The notes: generated by a model from the sequence alone, not told the origin. Counted from the stretch's first letter, positions 8,809 to 18,649 are shown. The stretch is 64,000 nucleotides of DNA from Kaustia mangrovi (GCF_015482775.1 NZ_CP058214.1:2532501-2596500); one strand, 5' to 3'. A program made the numbers and translations.

Positions 8809-9023
8809 CGAATATCCTCCGTCGTCCTTGAATGTTCATGAATTGTTCCGGTCGTTTCTGACATCGATCCGGCCCGCGCGCAAGACGGCTCGTGCCTCCG
8901 CCGCCATCGTCTGTTGAAATCGACCCTGCGGTGGTGTCTTCTCTGCGCTCGGGACGCACGGCAAGAGAGCAGCTTCGGCGGCCTGCACGACCGGGTGCGG
9001 GCGCCCATGTCTGGAGACAACGG

Positions 9024-10010
9024 ATGTTGTGGGATTTTTCGCTGGGACGCACCTTCTCCCTGCTGGCGAGGACCTGGCCGTTCATCGTGCTCCGCATGGC
9101 GGTCTATGCCGCCATCGCCGTCGCCTTCGTGGCGGTGACGGGAACCGGGGCGGGGCTCGGCTGGGGCATCGGCGCCTTCGGGGATGCCGGGTTCCGGACG
9201 TCCTCCACCTTCTGGGGCGGCGCGGCCGGTTTCGGGCTGGTCGCCATCGGCCTCTATTTCCTGCGCGAATGGGTGCTCTACATGGTCAAGGCCGGCCATA
9301 TCGCCGTTCTGGTCGAGGCGATGGACGACCGGCCGCTGCCCGAGGGCCGCTCCCAGATCGAGCACGGACGCGCCGTCGTCGCGGAGCGCTTCGTGGAGGC
9401 CAATGTGCTCTTCGTGATCGACCAGCTCGTCAAGGCCGTGATTCGCGCGGTGACCGGCCTCCTCGGCGTCATCTCCTCCGTTCTGCCGATTCCGGGCATA
9501 CAGGGGCTCGCCCGCTTCGTGCGCATGGTGCTGTCGGTCGCCATCGGGCTGATGGACGAGGTGATCCTCGCCTACAATATCCGGATCCGGTCGGCGAACC
9601 CCTATGAGTCGGCGCAGGACGGGCTGGTGCTCTATGCCCAGAACGCAAAGACCATCCTCAAGAACGCGGTCTGGCTCGCCATCTTCGTCTACGGCCTCTC
9701 CCTCATCATGTTCCTGGTGTTCCTCGCGCCGGCGGGCGCCATCGTCTATTTCTTCCCCGGCGACCTGTCGGCCATCGCGATCCTCGTGGCCATCGTGTTC
9801 GCCATCTGCTTCAAGGCGGCGGTGCTCGAGCCCTTCGCCATCGCCGCGCTGATGCAGGTCTATTTCGCCGCCATCGAGGGCCAGGCCCCGCGCGAGGACT
9901 GGCGCCAGCGCCTCGGCGAGACCTCCAGGAAGTTCCGGGCGCTCGGCGAGAAGGCGCGCGGCTTCGTCGGCGCGCCGGGGGATCTCGGTCCCGACGCGGT
10001 GCGCCGCTAG
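9024..10010 (+). CDS. Uncharacterised multi-pass membrane protein
   Basis: I recognise no characterised family. The 328-residue product begins MLWDFSLGRTFSLLARTWPF and shows about five hydrophobic segments. Two or three lie in the first 90 residues (glycine-rich after the first), one near 175, and two in the C-terminal third (FVYGLSLIMFLVFLAPAG and AIAILVAIVFAICFKAAV). The tail is charged and basic. Similar proteins occur in alphaproteobacteria as hypothetical membrane proteins. ATG 9024 was chosen because GGAG lies upstream and the in-frame extension to 8892 is proline/arginine-rich. The SDR gene starts 3 bp after the stop, suggesting one transcript. Confidence 0.8.
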   Translation: MLWDFSLGRTFSLLARTWPFIVLRMAVYAAIAVAFVAVTGTGAGLGWGIGAFGDAGFRTSSTFWGGAAGFGLVAIGLYFLREWVLYMVKAGHIAVLVEAMDDRPLPEGRSQIEHGRAVVAERFVEANVLFVIDQLVKAVIRAVTGLLGVISSVLPIPGIQGLARFVRMVLSVAIGLMDEVILAYNIRIRSANPYESAQDGLVLYAQNAKTILKNAVWLAIFVYGLSLIMFLVFLAPAGAIVYFFPGDLSAIAILVAIVFAICFKAAVLEPFAIAALMQVYFAAIEGQAPREDWRQRLGETSRKFRALGEKARGFVGAPGDLGPDAVRR

Positions 10011-10013
10011 GCC

Positions 10014-10853
10014 ATGGCGGACCCGCGCTCGATCCTCGTCACGGGCTGCTCCTCGGGTATCGGGGAGGCCTGCGCACGCGGCCTCCATGCGCGCGGCTGG
10101 CGGGTCTTCGCCACGGCGCGCCAGCCCGGCGATCTCCGCCGGCTGGAGGAGGCCGGGCTCGAGGCGGTCCATCTCGATTATCGCGAGCCCCGCTCGATCG
10201 CCGCCGCCGTCGACGAGATCGCCGACCGCCTCGGCTCCGTGCCCGACGCGCTCTTCAACAACGGCGCCTATGGCCAGCCGGGCGCGGTGGAGGACCTCGC
10301 CCGCGACGTCCTGAGAGCCCAGTTCGAGACCAATCTCTTCGGCTGGCACGAGCTGACCTGCCGGCTCCTTCCCGGCATGCGGGCGCGCGGCTCCGGGCGC
10401 ATCGTGCAATGCTCCTCCGTGCTCGGCCTCGTCGCCATGAGGTGGCGCGGCGCCTACAACGCCTCGAAATTCGCGCTCGAGGGCCTGACGGACACGCTGC
10501 GGCTCGAATTGCGGGGCTCGGGAATCCATGTCAGCCTGATCGAGCCCGGCCCGATCGCGAGCCGGTTCACCGAGCACGCCCTCAAGGCCATGCGCGACAA
10601 TATCGACATTGAGACCTCGCCCCACGCGGAGGCCTATCGCCGCCATCTCGCGCTCCTGGAGGGCGGGGGCACGTCATCGCCCTTCAAGCTGCCGCCGGAG
10701 GCGGTGCTGAAACGGCTCGTCCATGCGCTGGAAGCGCCGCGCCCCAAGCCGCGATATTACGTCACGGTGCCGACATATCTCATGGCATCGCTGCGCCGCA
10801 TCCTGCCTTATCGCGCGCTCGACCGCGTCCTGTCCGGCGCCTCGGAGAGTTGA
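10014..10853 (+). CDS. Short-chain dehydrogenase/reductase (SDR)
   Basis: A 279-residue classical SDR with the nucleotide-binding TGCSSGIG motif near the N-terminus, the structural NNGA motif, the catalytic serine segment VQCSSVLG and the active-site YNASK. The extended C-terminus with a basic, hydrophobic end (YLMASLRRILPYRALDRVL) resembles membrane-associated retinol/steroid-dehydrogenase-like SDRs. The substrate is unknown. It lies 3 bp downstream of an unknown membrane protein gene, so the two may act together at the membrane. Confidence 0.88.
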   Translation: MADPRSILVTGCSSGIGEACARGLHARGWRVFATARQPGDLRRLEEAGLEAVHLDYREPRSIAAAVDEIADRLGSVPDALFNNGAYGQPGAVEDLARDVLRAQFETNLFGWHELTCRLLPGMRARGSGRIVQCSSVLGLVAMRWRGAYNASKFALEGLTDTLRLELRGSGIHVSLIEPGPIASRFTEHALKAMRDNIDIETSPHAEAYRRHLALLEGGGTSSPFKLPPEAVLKRLVHALEAPRPKPRYYVTVPTYLMASLRRILPYRALDRVLSGASES

Positions 10854-10913
10854 GGGATCACCGCCGGGCCGCGCGACGGTCCGGGAACGATATCAACAGC
10901 GGATTCCCGTTCG

Positions 10914-11105
10914 ATGGAAAGCACCTTCCAGTTTCTCGTTCCGATCGCGCTCGCCGCGGTCGTCGTCGTTCTCCTTCTGGGCCTGTGGAACATGGTGCGC
11001 GGCGGCAGCGCGAACACCTCCCAGACCCTGATGCGCTGGCGCGTCATCCTGCAGTTCGTCGCCATCTGCATCGTCATGGCGACAATCTACTTCATGGGCA
11101 GATAG
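10914..11105 (+). CDS. Twin-transmembrane protein, HIG1-like
   Basis: A 63-residue protein with two membrane helices (about residues 6-24 and 43-60). They are separated by a short loop, NMVRGGSANTSQTLMRWRV, which is the conserved core of the alphaproteobacterial twin-transmembrane/HIG1-domain family. The eukaryotic relatives (Rcf1/HIGD) associate with respiratory supercomplexes and cytochrome oxidase. The bacterial function is not established. It is tail-to-tail with the acyl-CoA synthetase gene, 7 bp apart. Confidence 0.85.
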   Translation: MESTFQFLVPIALAAVVVVLLLGLWNMVRGGSANTSQTLMRWRVILQFVAICIVMATIYFMGR

Positions 11106-11112
11106 CGCGCGA

Positions 11113-12654
11113 TCACGGAGCAGCGGCCGGCGAGTCCTCCCGCGCCGCCTCCATCTCGCGCAGCGCCGTCTTGAGCACCTTGCCGTAATTGTTCTTCGGC
11201 AATGCGTCGACGAAGCGATAGCGCTTCGGCCGCTTGAAGCGGGCCATGCGCTCCAGGCACAGCCGGTCCAGCATGCCCTCATGCGGTGTCGCGCCCGGCT
11301 CGGCCACCACATAGGCGACGACAATCTCGCCCCAGTCGGCATGCGGGCGGCCGATGACGGAGACCTCCGCGACGCCCGGCGCGGCGAGCAGCACCTCCTC
11401 CACCTCGCGCGGATAGATGTTGGTGCCGCCGGAGATGATCACGTCCTTCGACCGGTCGGTGAGGGTGAGATAGCCGTCCTCGTCGAGATGGCCGACATCG
11501 CCGGTCAGCAGCCAGCCGTCGCGCAGCGTGCGCGCGGTCGCCTCCGCATTGCGCCAGTAACCGGCCATGACCGTGTCGCCGAACACCGCGACCTCGCCCT
11601 TCTCGCCGGGCCCGAGCGGCCGGCCGTCCCCGTCCACCACGCGGACCTGCACCACGCTGTCGGCGACACCCACCGAGGCGAGCCGGTCGCGCCAGCTCGG
11701 ATGGTCGCGCGCGGCATGATCCTCCGGCGACAGATGGGTGATGGTCATGGGGCTCTCGCCCTGGCCGTAGAGCTGGGCGAGCCGCGGGCCGAACCGGTCG
11801 AGGGCGGCGACCGCGTCCTCCACATACATCGGCCCGCCGCCATAGGTGACGAGCTTGAGGTTGGCGGTGTCGCCGCCGCCGGGATGCACGGTGAGCCGGC
11901 GCACCATGGTCGGCGCGGCGAACATGGAGACGCGCGGCCAGCGCGCGATCAGGCTGTAGATCTCGTCGGCGTCGAAGCCGCCGCTTTCCGGCATGACATT
12001 CACCGCGCCGGCGGCCACATGCGGCAGCATCCACAGCCCGGAGCCATGGCTCAGCGGGGCGGCGTGGAGGATCGTGTCGCCGGGCCCGATCCGGTCGAAA
12101 TCCGCGAAATAGTTGAGCGTCATGGCGGTGAGGTTGCGGTGGGTCAGCATCGCGCCCTTGGGCCGGCCCGTGGTGCCGGAAGTGTAGAACAGCCAGGCCA
12201 GCGCGTCGGGCGCAACGATCTCCAGATCGCGCGGCGCGCCCGCGACGAGAGCCTCGTAGTCGGCGCTCCCCGCCGCGATCACATGATCGAGCCCGTCGGC
12301 ACCGGCCTCCGCGACGGTCGCGGCGAGCCCCTCCGTCGCCAGGCAGACCCGGGCGCCGGAATCCTCCAGGATGTGGCGGAACTCGCTCTGGTGGAGCTTG
12401 GCGTTCATCGGCACCGCGGAAAGCCCCGCATGCCAGATGCCGAACAGGACCTCCGCATAGGCCGGCACATTGGCCATGGCGAGTGCCACGCGCTCTCCGG
12501 CGGCAAGGCCCAGCCGGTCGCGCAAGCCCCCCGCGAGCCGCGCGACCCGGTCGGCGAGCGCCCCATAGGTCAGCACCGTTTCGCCGCCGAGGCCGACGGC
12601 AGGGCTTCCGGGACGGGCGCGACCGGCGCGCGCCACCCATGCCGCGAGCGTCAT
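11113..12654 (-). CDS. AMP-dependent acyl-CoA synthetase/ligase
   Basis: A 513-residue ANL-superfamily ligase that activates a carboxylic acid to acyl-AMP and then acyl-CoA. The P-loop-like [12 protein letters not shown] is at about residues 156-167. The adenine-binding segment LYGQGESP, the hinge aspartate in [15 protein letters not shown], and the C-terminal [11 protein letters not shown] carrying the catalytic lysine are all present. It looks like a medium/long-chain or aryl-acid ligase, but the substrate is not predictable. Its ATG overlaps the stop of the macrodomain gene by four bases (ATGA), an unusual coupling discussed in the findings. The upstream extension of the frame was rejected because it overlaps that gene. 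Confidence 0.9.
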   Translation of the reverse strand: MTLAAWVARAGRARPGSPAVGLGGETVLTYGALADRVARLAGGLRDRLGLAAGERVALAMANVPAYAEVLFGIWHAGLSAVPMNAKLHQSEFRHILEDSGARVCLATEGLAATVAEAGADGLDHVIAAGSADYEALVAGAPRDLEIVAPDALAWLFYTSGTTGRPKGAMLTHRNLTAMTLNYFADFDRIGPGDTILHAAPLSHGSGLWMLPHVAAGAVNVMPESGGFDADEIYSLIARWPRVSMFAAPTMVRRLTVHPGGGDTANLKLVTYGGGPMYVEDAVAALDRFGPRLAQLYGQGESPMTITHLSPEDHAARDHPSWRDRLASVGVADSVVQVRVVDGDGRPLGPGEKGEVAVFGDTVMAGYWRNAEATARTLRDGWLLTGDVGHLDEDGYLTLTDRSKDVIISGGTNIYPREVEEVLLAAPGVAEVSVIGRPHADWGEIVVAYVVAEPGATPHEGMLDRLCLERMARFKRPKRYRFVDALPKNNYGKVLKTALREMEAAREDSPAAAP

Positions 12655-13172
12655 CGGGCCGCCCTCCCGCGACCCAGCGCGGCCTCGTAGAGCCGCTCGG
12701 TCTCCGCGTCGAAACAGCAGAAGACGACGCGGTCCATGGCGTCGCTCTCCGTCAGGGTCTCGCGGACGGTTTCGACGGCGATCCGCGCCGCCCGATCCTT
12801 CGGGAACCCGTAGACGCCGGTGGAGATCGCGGGGAAGGCGATACTGCGCGCGCCATGCTCCATGGCAAGTGCGAGCGCATGCCGGTAGCAGCCCGCAAGC
12901 AGCGCGTCCTCGCCCTTGTCGCCACCCGTCCAGACGGGCCCGACAGCGTGGACGACATGGGACGCGGGCAGGCCGTAGCCCCGCGTGATCCTCGCCTCGC
13001 CGGTCGGGCAGCCGCCGAGCGCCCGGCATTCGGCGAGGAGTTCCGGGCCCGCGGCGCGATGGATGGCGCCGTCGACGCCGCCTCCGCCCAGAAGACTGCT
13101 GTTGGCCGCATTCACGATCGCGTCCACACGGAGCGTCGTGATATCGCCGCGCATCACCTCGAACCCGGCCAT
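12651..13172 (-). CDS. Macro domain protein (O-acetyl-ADP-ribose deacetylase-like)
   Basis: A 173-residue stand-alone macrodomain of the YmdB/MacroD type. The ADP-ribose-binding segments are present: [20 protein letters not shown] with the catalytic Asn/Asp region, and [12 protein letters not shown] for the diphosphate loop. MacroD-type enzymes hydrolyse O-acetyl-ADP-ribose, a product of sirtuin deacylation, and also mono-ADP-ribosylated Asp/Glu. GGGAGGTGCGCC gives a strong ribosome site before ATG 13172. It is the first gene of a two-gene unit with the downstream acyl-CoA synthetase. Confidence 0.92.
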   Translation of the reverse strand: MAGFEVMRGDITTLRVDAIVNAANSSLLGGGGVDGAIHRAAGPELLAECRALGGCPTGEARITRGYGLPASHVVHAVGPVWTGGDKGEDALLAGCYRHALALAMEHGARSIAFPAISTGVYGFPKDRAARIAVETVRETLTESDAMDRVVFCCFDAETERLYEAALGRGRAAR

Positions 13173-13237
13173 GGCGCACCTCCCTTTTTGCGCCGGATCT
13201 TAAACGGTTTTGCGGGCGCGCGAAATCGCTCTCCGGA

Positions 13238-14158
13238 TCAGGCGGCCCGCCGCGGCCGGTTGATGAGCACGACGCCGGCGATGGTCGCGGCAAGGCCGGC
13301 CGCAACGGGCGGCGAAAGGCTCTCACCGAGGACGACGATCCCCAGAACCACGCCGATGCCGGCCCTCAGATAACTCTGGCTGGCAACACCCATCGATCCG
13401 ATGGTGGAGACCAGCCGGAAATAGATCAGGAGGGCGAGCCCCGTACAGAAGAAGGCAAGGACGGCGGTGGCGAGACCGGTCTGCCAGGAGACCTGAAGCG
13501 TCCAGGGGCGGTCCAGATAAAGCGCGGCCGGCACCAGCACCGCCGACGCCCACAGCATGGTGCCCGCCGCCGTGACGACGGGTGCCAGCGCGGCAAAGCG
13601 CCTGCCGTGGATCGCGCCTGCCGCATAGAGCAGCGCACCGGTCAGGCAGGCCGCCTGTCCCGCGACCTGATCGCCGAGACCGCGAAGCGCATCCGTTCCC
13701 ACGACGAGCACCACGCCGGCAAGCCCGAGGACCGCGCCGGCGACCTTGCCGGCGCCAAGCCGCTCATGGCGCGTCAGAAGGGCGGTGAGCAGGAGAACGA
13801 ATATCGGCGATGTGGAATTGAGCACGCTGGCGAGCCCCGCATCGACGAATTTCTGGCCCCATGCGAGCACCGTCCAGGCGCCGATACTGTTGAAGACCGC
13901 CTGGATGAGGAGCATGCCCCAGATCCGGCCGTCCCTCGGCAGCCGCTCCCTTCGCCAGGCCACGACGAGCAGGAGAACGAGCGCGGCGCCGGCAACGCGC
14001 GCGGCGATCAGGGTGACCGGCGGCAGCTCGCGAAGCGCAATCGCGATGAAGATATAGGATGAGCCCCAGAGCAGGGCGAGCAGGCCGAGGAGCAGGTAGT
14101 CGCCGCGCAGGCCGGCGGCGCCTGCCGCGCCCGGCGGTCCGGAAACGGAACGGGTCAT
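13238..14158 (-). CDS. DMT superfamily (EamA) transporter
   Basis: A 306-residue protein with ten predicted membrane helices arranged as two EamA repeats. The first begins LLGLLALLWGSSYIFIAIAL and the second near residue 160. The conserved proline/serine segment of repeat one (LASVLNSTSPIFVLLLTALL) is typical. Members export amino acids, nucleobases or other metabolites, and nothing here fixes the substrate. The gene ends 65 bp before the macrodomain gene on the same strand. Confidence 0.88.
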   Translation of the reverse strand: MTRSVSGPPGAAGAAGLRGDYLLLGLLALLWGSSYIFIAIALRELPPVTLIAARVAGAALVLLLVVAWRRERLPRDGRIWGMLLIQAVFNSIGAWTVLAWGQKFVDAGLASVLNSTSPIFVLLLTALLTRHERLGAGKVAGAVLGLAGVVLVVGTDALRGLGDQVAGQAACLTGALLYAAGAIHGRRFAALAPVVTAAGTMLWASAVLVPAALYLDRPWTLQVSWQTGLATAVLAFFCTGLALLIYFRLVSTIGSMGVASQSYLRAGIGVVLGIVVLGESLSPPVAAGLAATIAGVVLINRPRRAA

Positions 14159-14227
14159 GGATGCGATCCCCCTTGTCCGGAGCCTGTCCGGAACGGCCGG
14201 GCGGGACTGTCCGGCCCGGGGACCGAT

Positions 14228-15616
14228 CTAGCATGCGGGGATGCGGGGACGTTTCGATGGCGATCGAACCGTGATCTCCGCGAGGCGTTCGAAAGGGGCC
14301 AGATCGCGCATGAGCCCGAGGGCGAGCGAGAAATGGCCGCGCTCGCGCAGGAAACGGTTCTCCTCCGGCACGGCCCAGCGGTCGAGCTGGGCGCGGCCGC
14401 TGGCGACGGGGGTCACCGTGTCGCGCCGGCCGAGCAGGCTCACGATGCGCTCGCCCGGCATGACGGGGGTCTCGACCGGATCCGTCAGCACGAGATAGGG
14501 CGCGACGGTCTCCTCGCTCCATCCGGCCGCCACGAGCGAAGCGCGGCTGCCCCAGAGCCGACCGAGATCGCCACGGGCCTCCGCATCCCAGAGGCTGGCG
14601 CAATGGCCGGCGAGCAGCATGGCGTCGGGGCGCAGCCCGGCTGGCCAGTATTGCGCCTTGGCGGCAACGAGCTGGGCGGTCAGCGCGCCGAGGCTGATGC
14701 CGCCGACGGCGACGGCCCCGCGCGAGGCGGCGCGCGCCCAGGCGATGAGGGCCGCCCATTCGAGCGCGGCGCCGGACAGCGCGTCGATGGGGCCGAGCGG
14801 CATGGTGGCGACGAAGCGCTCCCCGCCATAGCTGCCGCGCGGCGTGCGCCGCCCGTGCCACGGCGCCTCCGGCGCCACGACCCGAAAGCCGAGCCGTGTG
14901 AGCGCCGAGACCCCGTCGCTGAGGAGCGTCCAGTGCTCCGTCTCCATGCACAGGCCGTGGCCCCAGAGAAGCGTCGGCGGGTCGCGGGCGTCGTCCGGCT
15001 CGCTCACCCGCGCGGTGACGGCGTCGCCGAGCCGGCCGGAGGGCGAGGGGAAGCGCAGCCAGTAGCGCCGCTCCCCGTTGCGGACGATGGCGGGGGAGAC
15101 CTCCGGCTCGGGCAGGGTTCCGGGCAGGCGGTAGAAGCCTGCCGGATCGGTGCGGGCGGGGCCGAACAGTGCGGCGATCTCGCCCGGCGAGGGCGTTTGC
15201 CAGCCGATCATGGCGGGCTCGGGGTCGAGCCGGGTGGAGAAGAAGAGGCGGCGCAGGCGGTTATGGGCATCCGCCGCGGCCAGCCGCTCGCTCTCGATGT
15301 CGAGGAGCGTGGCGCGGCGCGGGCGCGATGTCTCGAACAGCGCGTCGCGCCAGGCCTTCTCCGCCGTCCGGCGGCGGTCGAGCGCGGCATCGACGGTACC
15401 GAGCGCGGCCTCCACCGCGTGCGGCGATGCCGCGTGTGCCCCGTCGAACGCGGCGAGGAAGCGGTCGAGCTCTCCGCCCGCGGCATTGGCCGCGGCCCAC
15501 TGGCGCGAGGCGGGAAAATACCACCGGCCGAGCGCGCCGAGCGCCAGCCGGTCGAACCAGGGCCGGGCCAGCGCCGAACACAGGGATCCTTTGAGCAGGC
15601 GGTCCAAGAGGGTCAA
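14228..15616 (-). CDS. Alpha/beta hydrolase family protein (ABHD18-like)
   Basis: A 462-residue protein whose C-terminal two-thirds is an alpha/beta hydrolase. The segment LLWGHGLCMETEHW resembles an oxyanion-hole region, GGISLGALTAQL gives the serine nucleophile, and RRDTVTP and RERGHFSL supply plausible Asp and His. The N-terminal ~150 residues are helical and alanine/arginine-rich without a recognised domain. The overall layout is like ABHD18-type hydrolases, but this assignment is tentative. It is divergently transcribed from the ureohydrolase gene across a 154-bp spacer. Confidence 0.75.
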   Translation of the reverse strand: MTLLDRLLKGSLCSALARPWFDRLALGALGRWYFPASRQWAAANAAGGELDRFLAAFDGAHAASPHAVEAALGTVDAALDRRRTAEKAWRDALFETSRPRRATLLDIESERLAAADAHNRLRRLFFSTRLDPEPAMIGWQTPSPGEIAALFGPARTDPAGFYRLPGTLPEPEVSPAIVRNGERRYWLRFPSPSGRLGDAVTARVSEPDDARDPPTLLWGHGLCMETEHWTLLSDGVSALTRLGFRVVAPEAPWHGRRTPRGSYGGERFVATMPLGPIDALSGAALEWAALIAWARAASRGAVAVGGISLGALTAQLVAAKAQYWPAGLRPDAMLLAGHCASLWDAEARGDLGRLWGSRASLVAAGWSEETVAPYLVLTDPVETPVMPGERIVSLLGRRDTVTPVASGRAQLDRWAVPEENRFLRERGHFSLALGLMRDLAPFERLAEITVRSPSKRPRIPAC

Positions 15617-15770
15617 CCTCGCCGATATCCGAAACCGGCCCCCTTACGGGGACCGTCGCGGGCCCCATGATGCGCATGGCCCGTGAGCGGTTTGTGACAG
15701 GCCTTGCCGCCGGCCTGCGGCGCGTGGCTATGATGCCTCCCGTGTGACAGACATGGTGGGAGAACAGCAC

Positions 15771-16736
15771 ATGACGCAGGAACGACGATTCGCGCCCGTA
15801 TCGGGCAAGGTCATGCCGCGCTTCGCCGGCATCGCCACCTTCATGCGCCTGCCGCATGTTCCGGTGGAGGAGGCCGACGGGGTGGATATCGGGCTCGTCG
15901 GCATCCCCTTCGACGGCGGCACGACCAACCGTCCCGGCCCCCGCCACGGCCCCCGGCAGGTGCGCGACATGTCCTCGATGATGCGCCAGATCCATCACGC
16001 CCTCAAGATCGCGCCCTACGATCTCGCCAATGTGGCCGATCTCGGCGACGCGCCCGTCAACCCGGCGGACGTGAAGGACGCGCTCGACCGGATCGAGGCG
16101 TTCTTCCGCGAGATCCACACAAGGGGCATCAGGCCGCTGTCGGCGGGCGGCGACCATCTCGTCAGCCTGCCGGTCCTGAGGGCGCTCGGGGCGGACCGCC
16201 CGGTGGGCCTCGTCCAGTTCGATGCCCATACCGATCTCTGGGACGGGTATTTCGGCGACTTCAAGCTGACCCACGGAACGCCGTTCCGGCGCGCCATCGA
16301 GGAGGGCGTGCTCGATCCCAAGCGGACGGTGCAGATCGGTATACGCGGCTCCTGCTACGACTGGGAGGACCGCGAGTTCGCAGCCCGCACCGGCGTGCGC
16401 ATCTTCGAGATCGAGGAGGTCGACGCGCTGGGCCCGGAGAAGGTCATGGCGGAGGCCCGCCGGATCGTCGGAGACGGCGCGACCTATGTGACCTTCGACA
16501 TCGACTGCCTCGACCCCGCCTATGCGCCGGGCACGGGCACGCCGGAGGTCGGCGGCTTCACCCCGCGCGAGGCGCAGGCGCTGGTGCGCGGCCTACGCGG
16601 GCTCGACATTGTCGGCGCGGACATGGTGGAGGTCTCCCCGCCCTTCGATCCGTCCGGCTACACCGCGCTCAACGGGGCGACCATGATGTGGGAACTCCTG
16701 TGCCTGATGGCCGAGACCTGCGCACTCGCCCGATAG
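15771..16736 (+). CDS. Agmatinase / ureohydrolase family protein
   Basis: A 321-residue binuclear manganese ureohydrolase that releases urea from a guanidino compound. Metal ligands are visible at H129 (GGDHL), D151-A-H153-T-D155 and D243-I-D245. The QIGIRGS segment favours agmatinase-like over arginase-like members. Guanidinobutyrase and guanidinopropionase are equally possible. ATG 15771 was chosen for GGGAG 8 bp upstream over GTG 15744 and ATG 15753. A weak promoter-like pair (TTGCCG at 15704, TATGAT at 15729) lies ahead. A peptide-type ABC importer follows 237 bp downstream and may supply the substrate. Confidence 0.88.
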   Translation: MTQERRFAPVSGKVMPRFAGIATFMRLPHVPVEEADGVDIGLVGIPFDGGTTNRPGPRHGPRQVRDMSSMMRQIHHALKIAPYDLANVADLGDAPVNPADVKDALDRIEAFFREIHTRGIRPLSAGGDHLVSLPVLRALGADRPVGLVQFDAHTDLWDGYFGDFKLTHGTPFRRAIEEGVLDPKRTVQIGIRGSCYDWEDREFAARTGVRIFEIEEVDALGPEKVMAEARRIVGDGATYVTFDIDCLDPAYAPGTGTPEVGGFTPREAQALVRGLRGLDIVGADMVEVSPPFDPSGYTALNGATMMWELLCLMAETCALAR

Positions 16737-16782
16737 GTGTGCATCGCAGCGTCGCAGTCGGAGATGGAGAAAAGCGGCGGCT

Positions 16783-16799
16783 GCCCGTTTTCAACGGGC
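16783..16799 (+). terminator. Hairpin behind the ureohydrolase gene, possible weak terminator
   Basis: A perfect 7-bp stem GCCCGTT/AACGGGC around a TTC loop, followed by GATTTT. The T-run is short, so termination may be partial. The rest of 16737-16973 shows no gene. It should contain the promoter of the ABC operon, but I see no convincing -35/-10 pair. Confidence 0.45.
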
Positions 16800-16973
16800 G
16801 ATTTTGCTGCAAATATGGGCGACCTGCTCCTAGGGCAACGTGTGTCCGACCGGACGCACACAAGTTGCTCTAACCTTTTGAGGGCAGATCAAAGTATCGA
16901 TCCTGGGCCGGTCCCGGCTCGAGATCGATTGATCTGGAGGACAGGCATGTCGTTACGCTCCAGGGAGGGTTAG

Positions 16974-18575
16974 ATGCTACGTACCAAACGCGTGATGGCG
17001 GCGACATTCGGATTGTCGCTTCTCGCCATGGCCTCGGCCGGCGCCCAGGCCAAGACGCTAGTCTATTGTTCGGAAGGCAGCCCCGAGGGGTTCGATCCGG
17101 CGCTCTACACGGCCGGCACCACCTTCGATGCCTCGTCCAAGCCCGTCTACAACAGGCTGGTGGAGTTCGAGCGCGGCACGACCAACGTCATTCCGGGCCT
17201 TGCGGAAAGCTGGGAGGTTTCCGACGACGGCACGGAATACACCTTCCATCTGCGCAAGGGGGTGAAGTTCCACACCACCGACTTCTTCACGCCGAGCCGC
17301 GAGCTGAACGCGGACGACGTGGTCTTCTCCTTCATGCGCCAGCTCGACGGGGAGAGCCCGTATTTCGACTATGCCGGCGGCTCGTGGGAGTATTTCAACG
17401 CGATGTCCATGCCGGACCTCATCAAGGACATCGAGAAGGTCGACGACTACACGGTGAAGTTCGTGCTGACCCGGCCCGAGGCGCCGATGCTCGCCAATCT
17501 GGCGATGGATTTCGCCTCGATCCTCTCCAAGGAATATGCCGACGAGCTGATGGAGGACGGCAAGCCGGAACTCCTGAACCAGCAGCCGCTGGGCACCGGC
17601 CCGTTCCAGTTCGTGGCCTATCAGAAGGACGCGGTGATCCGCTACAAGGCCAATCCGGACTATTGGGACGGCAAGCAGCCGATCGACGATCTGGTCTTCG
17701 CCATCACCACCGATCCGGCGGTCCGCTACCAGAAGCTCAAGGCCAATGAGTGCCAGGTGGCGCCCTATCCCAACCCCGCCGACATCGAGGCCATGAAGAA
17801 CGATTCCGACCTCAATGTCATGGAGCAGGAAGGGCTGAATGTGGGCTATCTCGCCTACAACACCCAGAAGGCGCCGTTCGACAACGTCAAGGTGCGCAAG
17901 GCGCTCAACATGGCGATCAACAAGGAGGCGATCCTCGACGCCGTGTTCCAGGGCGCCGGCCGGGTGGCGAAGAACCCGATCCCGCCGACCATGTGGAGCT
18001 ACAACGAGAAGGTCGAGGACGACGCTTACGATCCGGAAGCCGCCAAGGCGATGCTGGACGAGGCGGGCGTTTCCGACCTGAAGATGAAGATCTGGGCGAT
18101 GCCCGTCCAGCGGCCCTACAACCCGAATGCGCGGCGCATGGCCGAGCTCATCCAGTCGGACTGGGCCAAGGTCGGCGTGGATGCCGAGATCGTCTCCTAT
18201 GAATGGGGCGAGTATCTCAAGCGCTCCAAGGAGGTCGACCGCGACGGCGCCGTGCTGCTCGGCTGGACCGGCGACAATGGCGACCCCGACAACTTCCTCG
18301 CCGTCCTGCTCGGCTGCGACGGCGTCGGCGGCGCGAACCGCGCCCAGTGGTGCTACGAGCCCTTCGACAAGCTGATCCAGGAAGCCAAGGTCCTGAGCGA
18401 CAAGGACAAGCGCGCCGAGCTCTATCGCGAGGCGCAGGTCGTCTTCAAGGAGCAGGCGCCCTGGGCGACGATCGCCCATTCGGTGGTGTTCATGCCCATG
18501 CGCAAGAGCGTGTCGGGCTACAAGATGGACCCGCTGGGCAGCCATCGCTTCGACGGTGTCGACATCGCGCAGTGA
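16974..18575 (+). CDS. ABC transporter substrate-binding protein, DppA/OppA family
   Basis: A 533-residue periplasmic binding protein (SBP family 5) for di-/oligopeptides or related cations. The signal peptide is residues 1-26 (cleavage after GAQA-K), and no lipobox cysteine is present. Family landmarks include [20 protein letters not shown] near the N-terminus, [17 protein letters not shown], and [21 protein letters not shown] lies 6 bp before ATG 16974. It is the first gene of the operon and is separated from the permease gene by a very strong GC hairpin, which usually serves to raise the level of the binding protein. The ligand is not deducible. Confidence 0.92.
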   Translation: MLRTKRVMAATFGLSLLAMASAGAQAKTLVYCSEGSPEGFDPALYTAGTTFDASSKPVYNRLVEFERGTTNVIPGLAESWEVSDDGTEYTFHLRKGVKFHTTDFFTPSRELNADDVVFSFMRQLDGESPYFDYAGGSWEYFNAMSMPDLIKDIEKVDDYTVKFVLTRPEAPMLANLAMDFASILSKEYADELMEDGKPELLNQQPLGTGPFQFVAYQKDAVIRYKANPDYWDGKQPIDDLVFAITTDPAVRYQKLKANECQVAPYPNPADIEAMKNDSDLNVMEQEGLNVGYLAYNTQKAPFDNVKVRKALNMAINKEAILDAVFQGAGRVAKNPIPPTMWSYNEKVEDDAYDPEAAKAMLDEAGVSDLKMKIWAMPVQRPYNPNARRMAELIQSDWAKVGVDAEIVSYEWGEYLKRSKEVDRDGAVLLGWTGDNGDPDNFLAVLLGCDGVGGANRAQWCYEPFDKLIQEAKVLSDKDKRAELYREAQVVFKEQAPWATIAHSVVFMPMRKSVSGYKMDPLGSHRFDGVDIAQ

Positions 18576-18601
18576 CACCATAGCGGCAACAGGCCCTGAG
18601 G

Positions 18602-18633
18602 CCCCCGCCGCCCCCTTGCCGGGGCGGCGGGGG
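18602..18633 (+). repeat. Intercistronic GC hairpin between binding protein and permease genes
   Basis: A perfect 13-bp inverted repeat (arms 18602-18614 and 18621-18633) around a 6-base loop, with no T-run after it. Such hairpins after a binding-protein gene typically stabilise the upstream mRNA against 3' exonucleases and reduce expression of the membrane genes, giving an excess of the periplasmic component. Confidence 0.8.
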
Positions 18634-18649
18634 ATCGTGGCTGGCATAC

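Noticed and set aside
12654-13326. Apparent N-terminal extension of the acyl-CoA synthetase over the macrodomain gene
   Set aside because: It is the macrodomain gene in another frame. The ligase begins at the ATGA overlap with normal family length.
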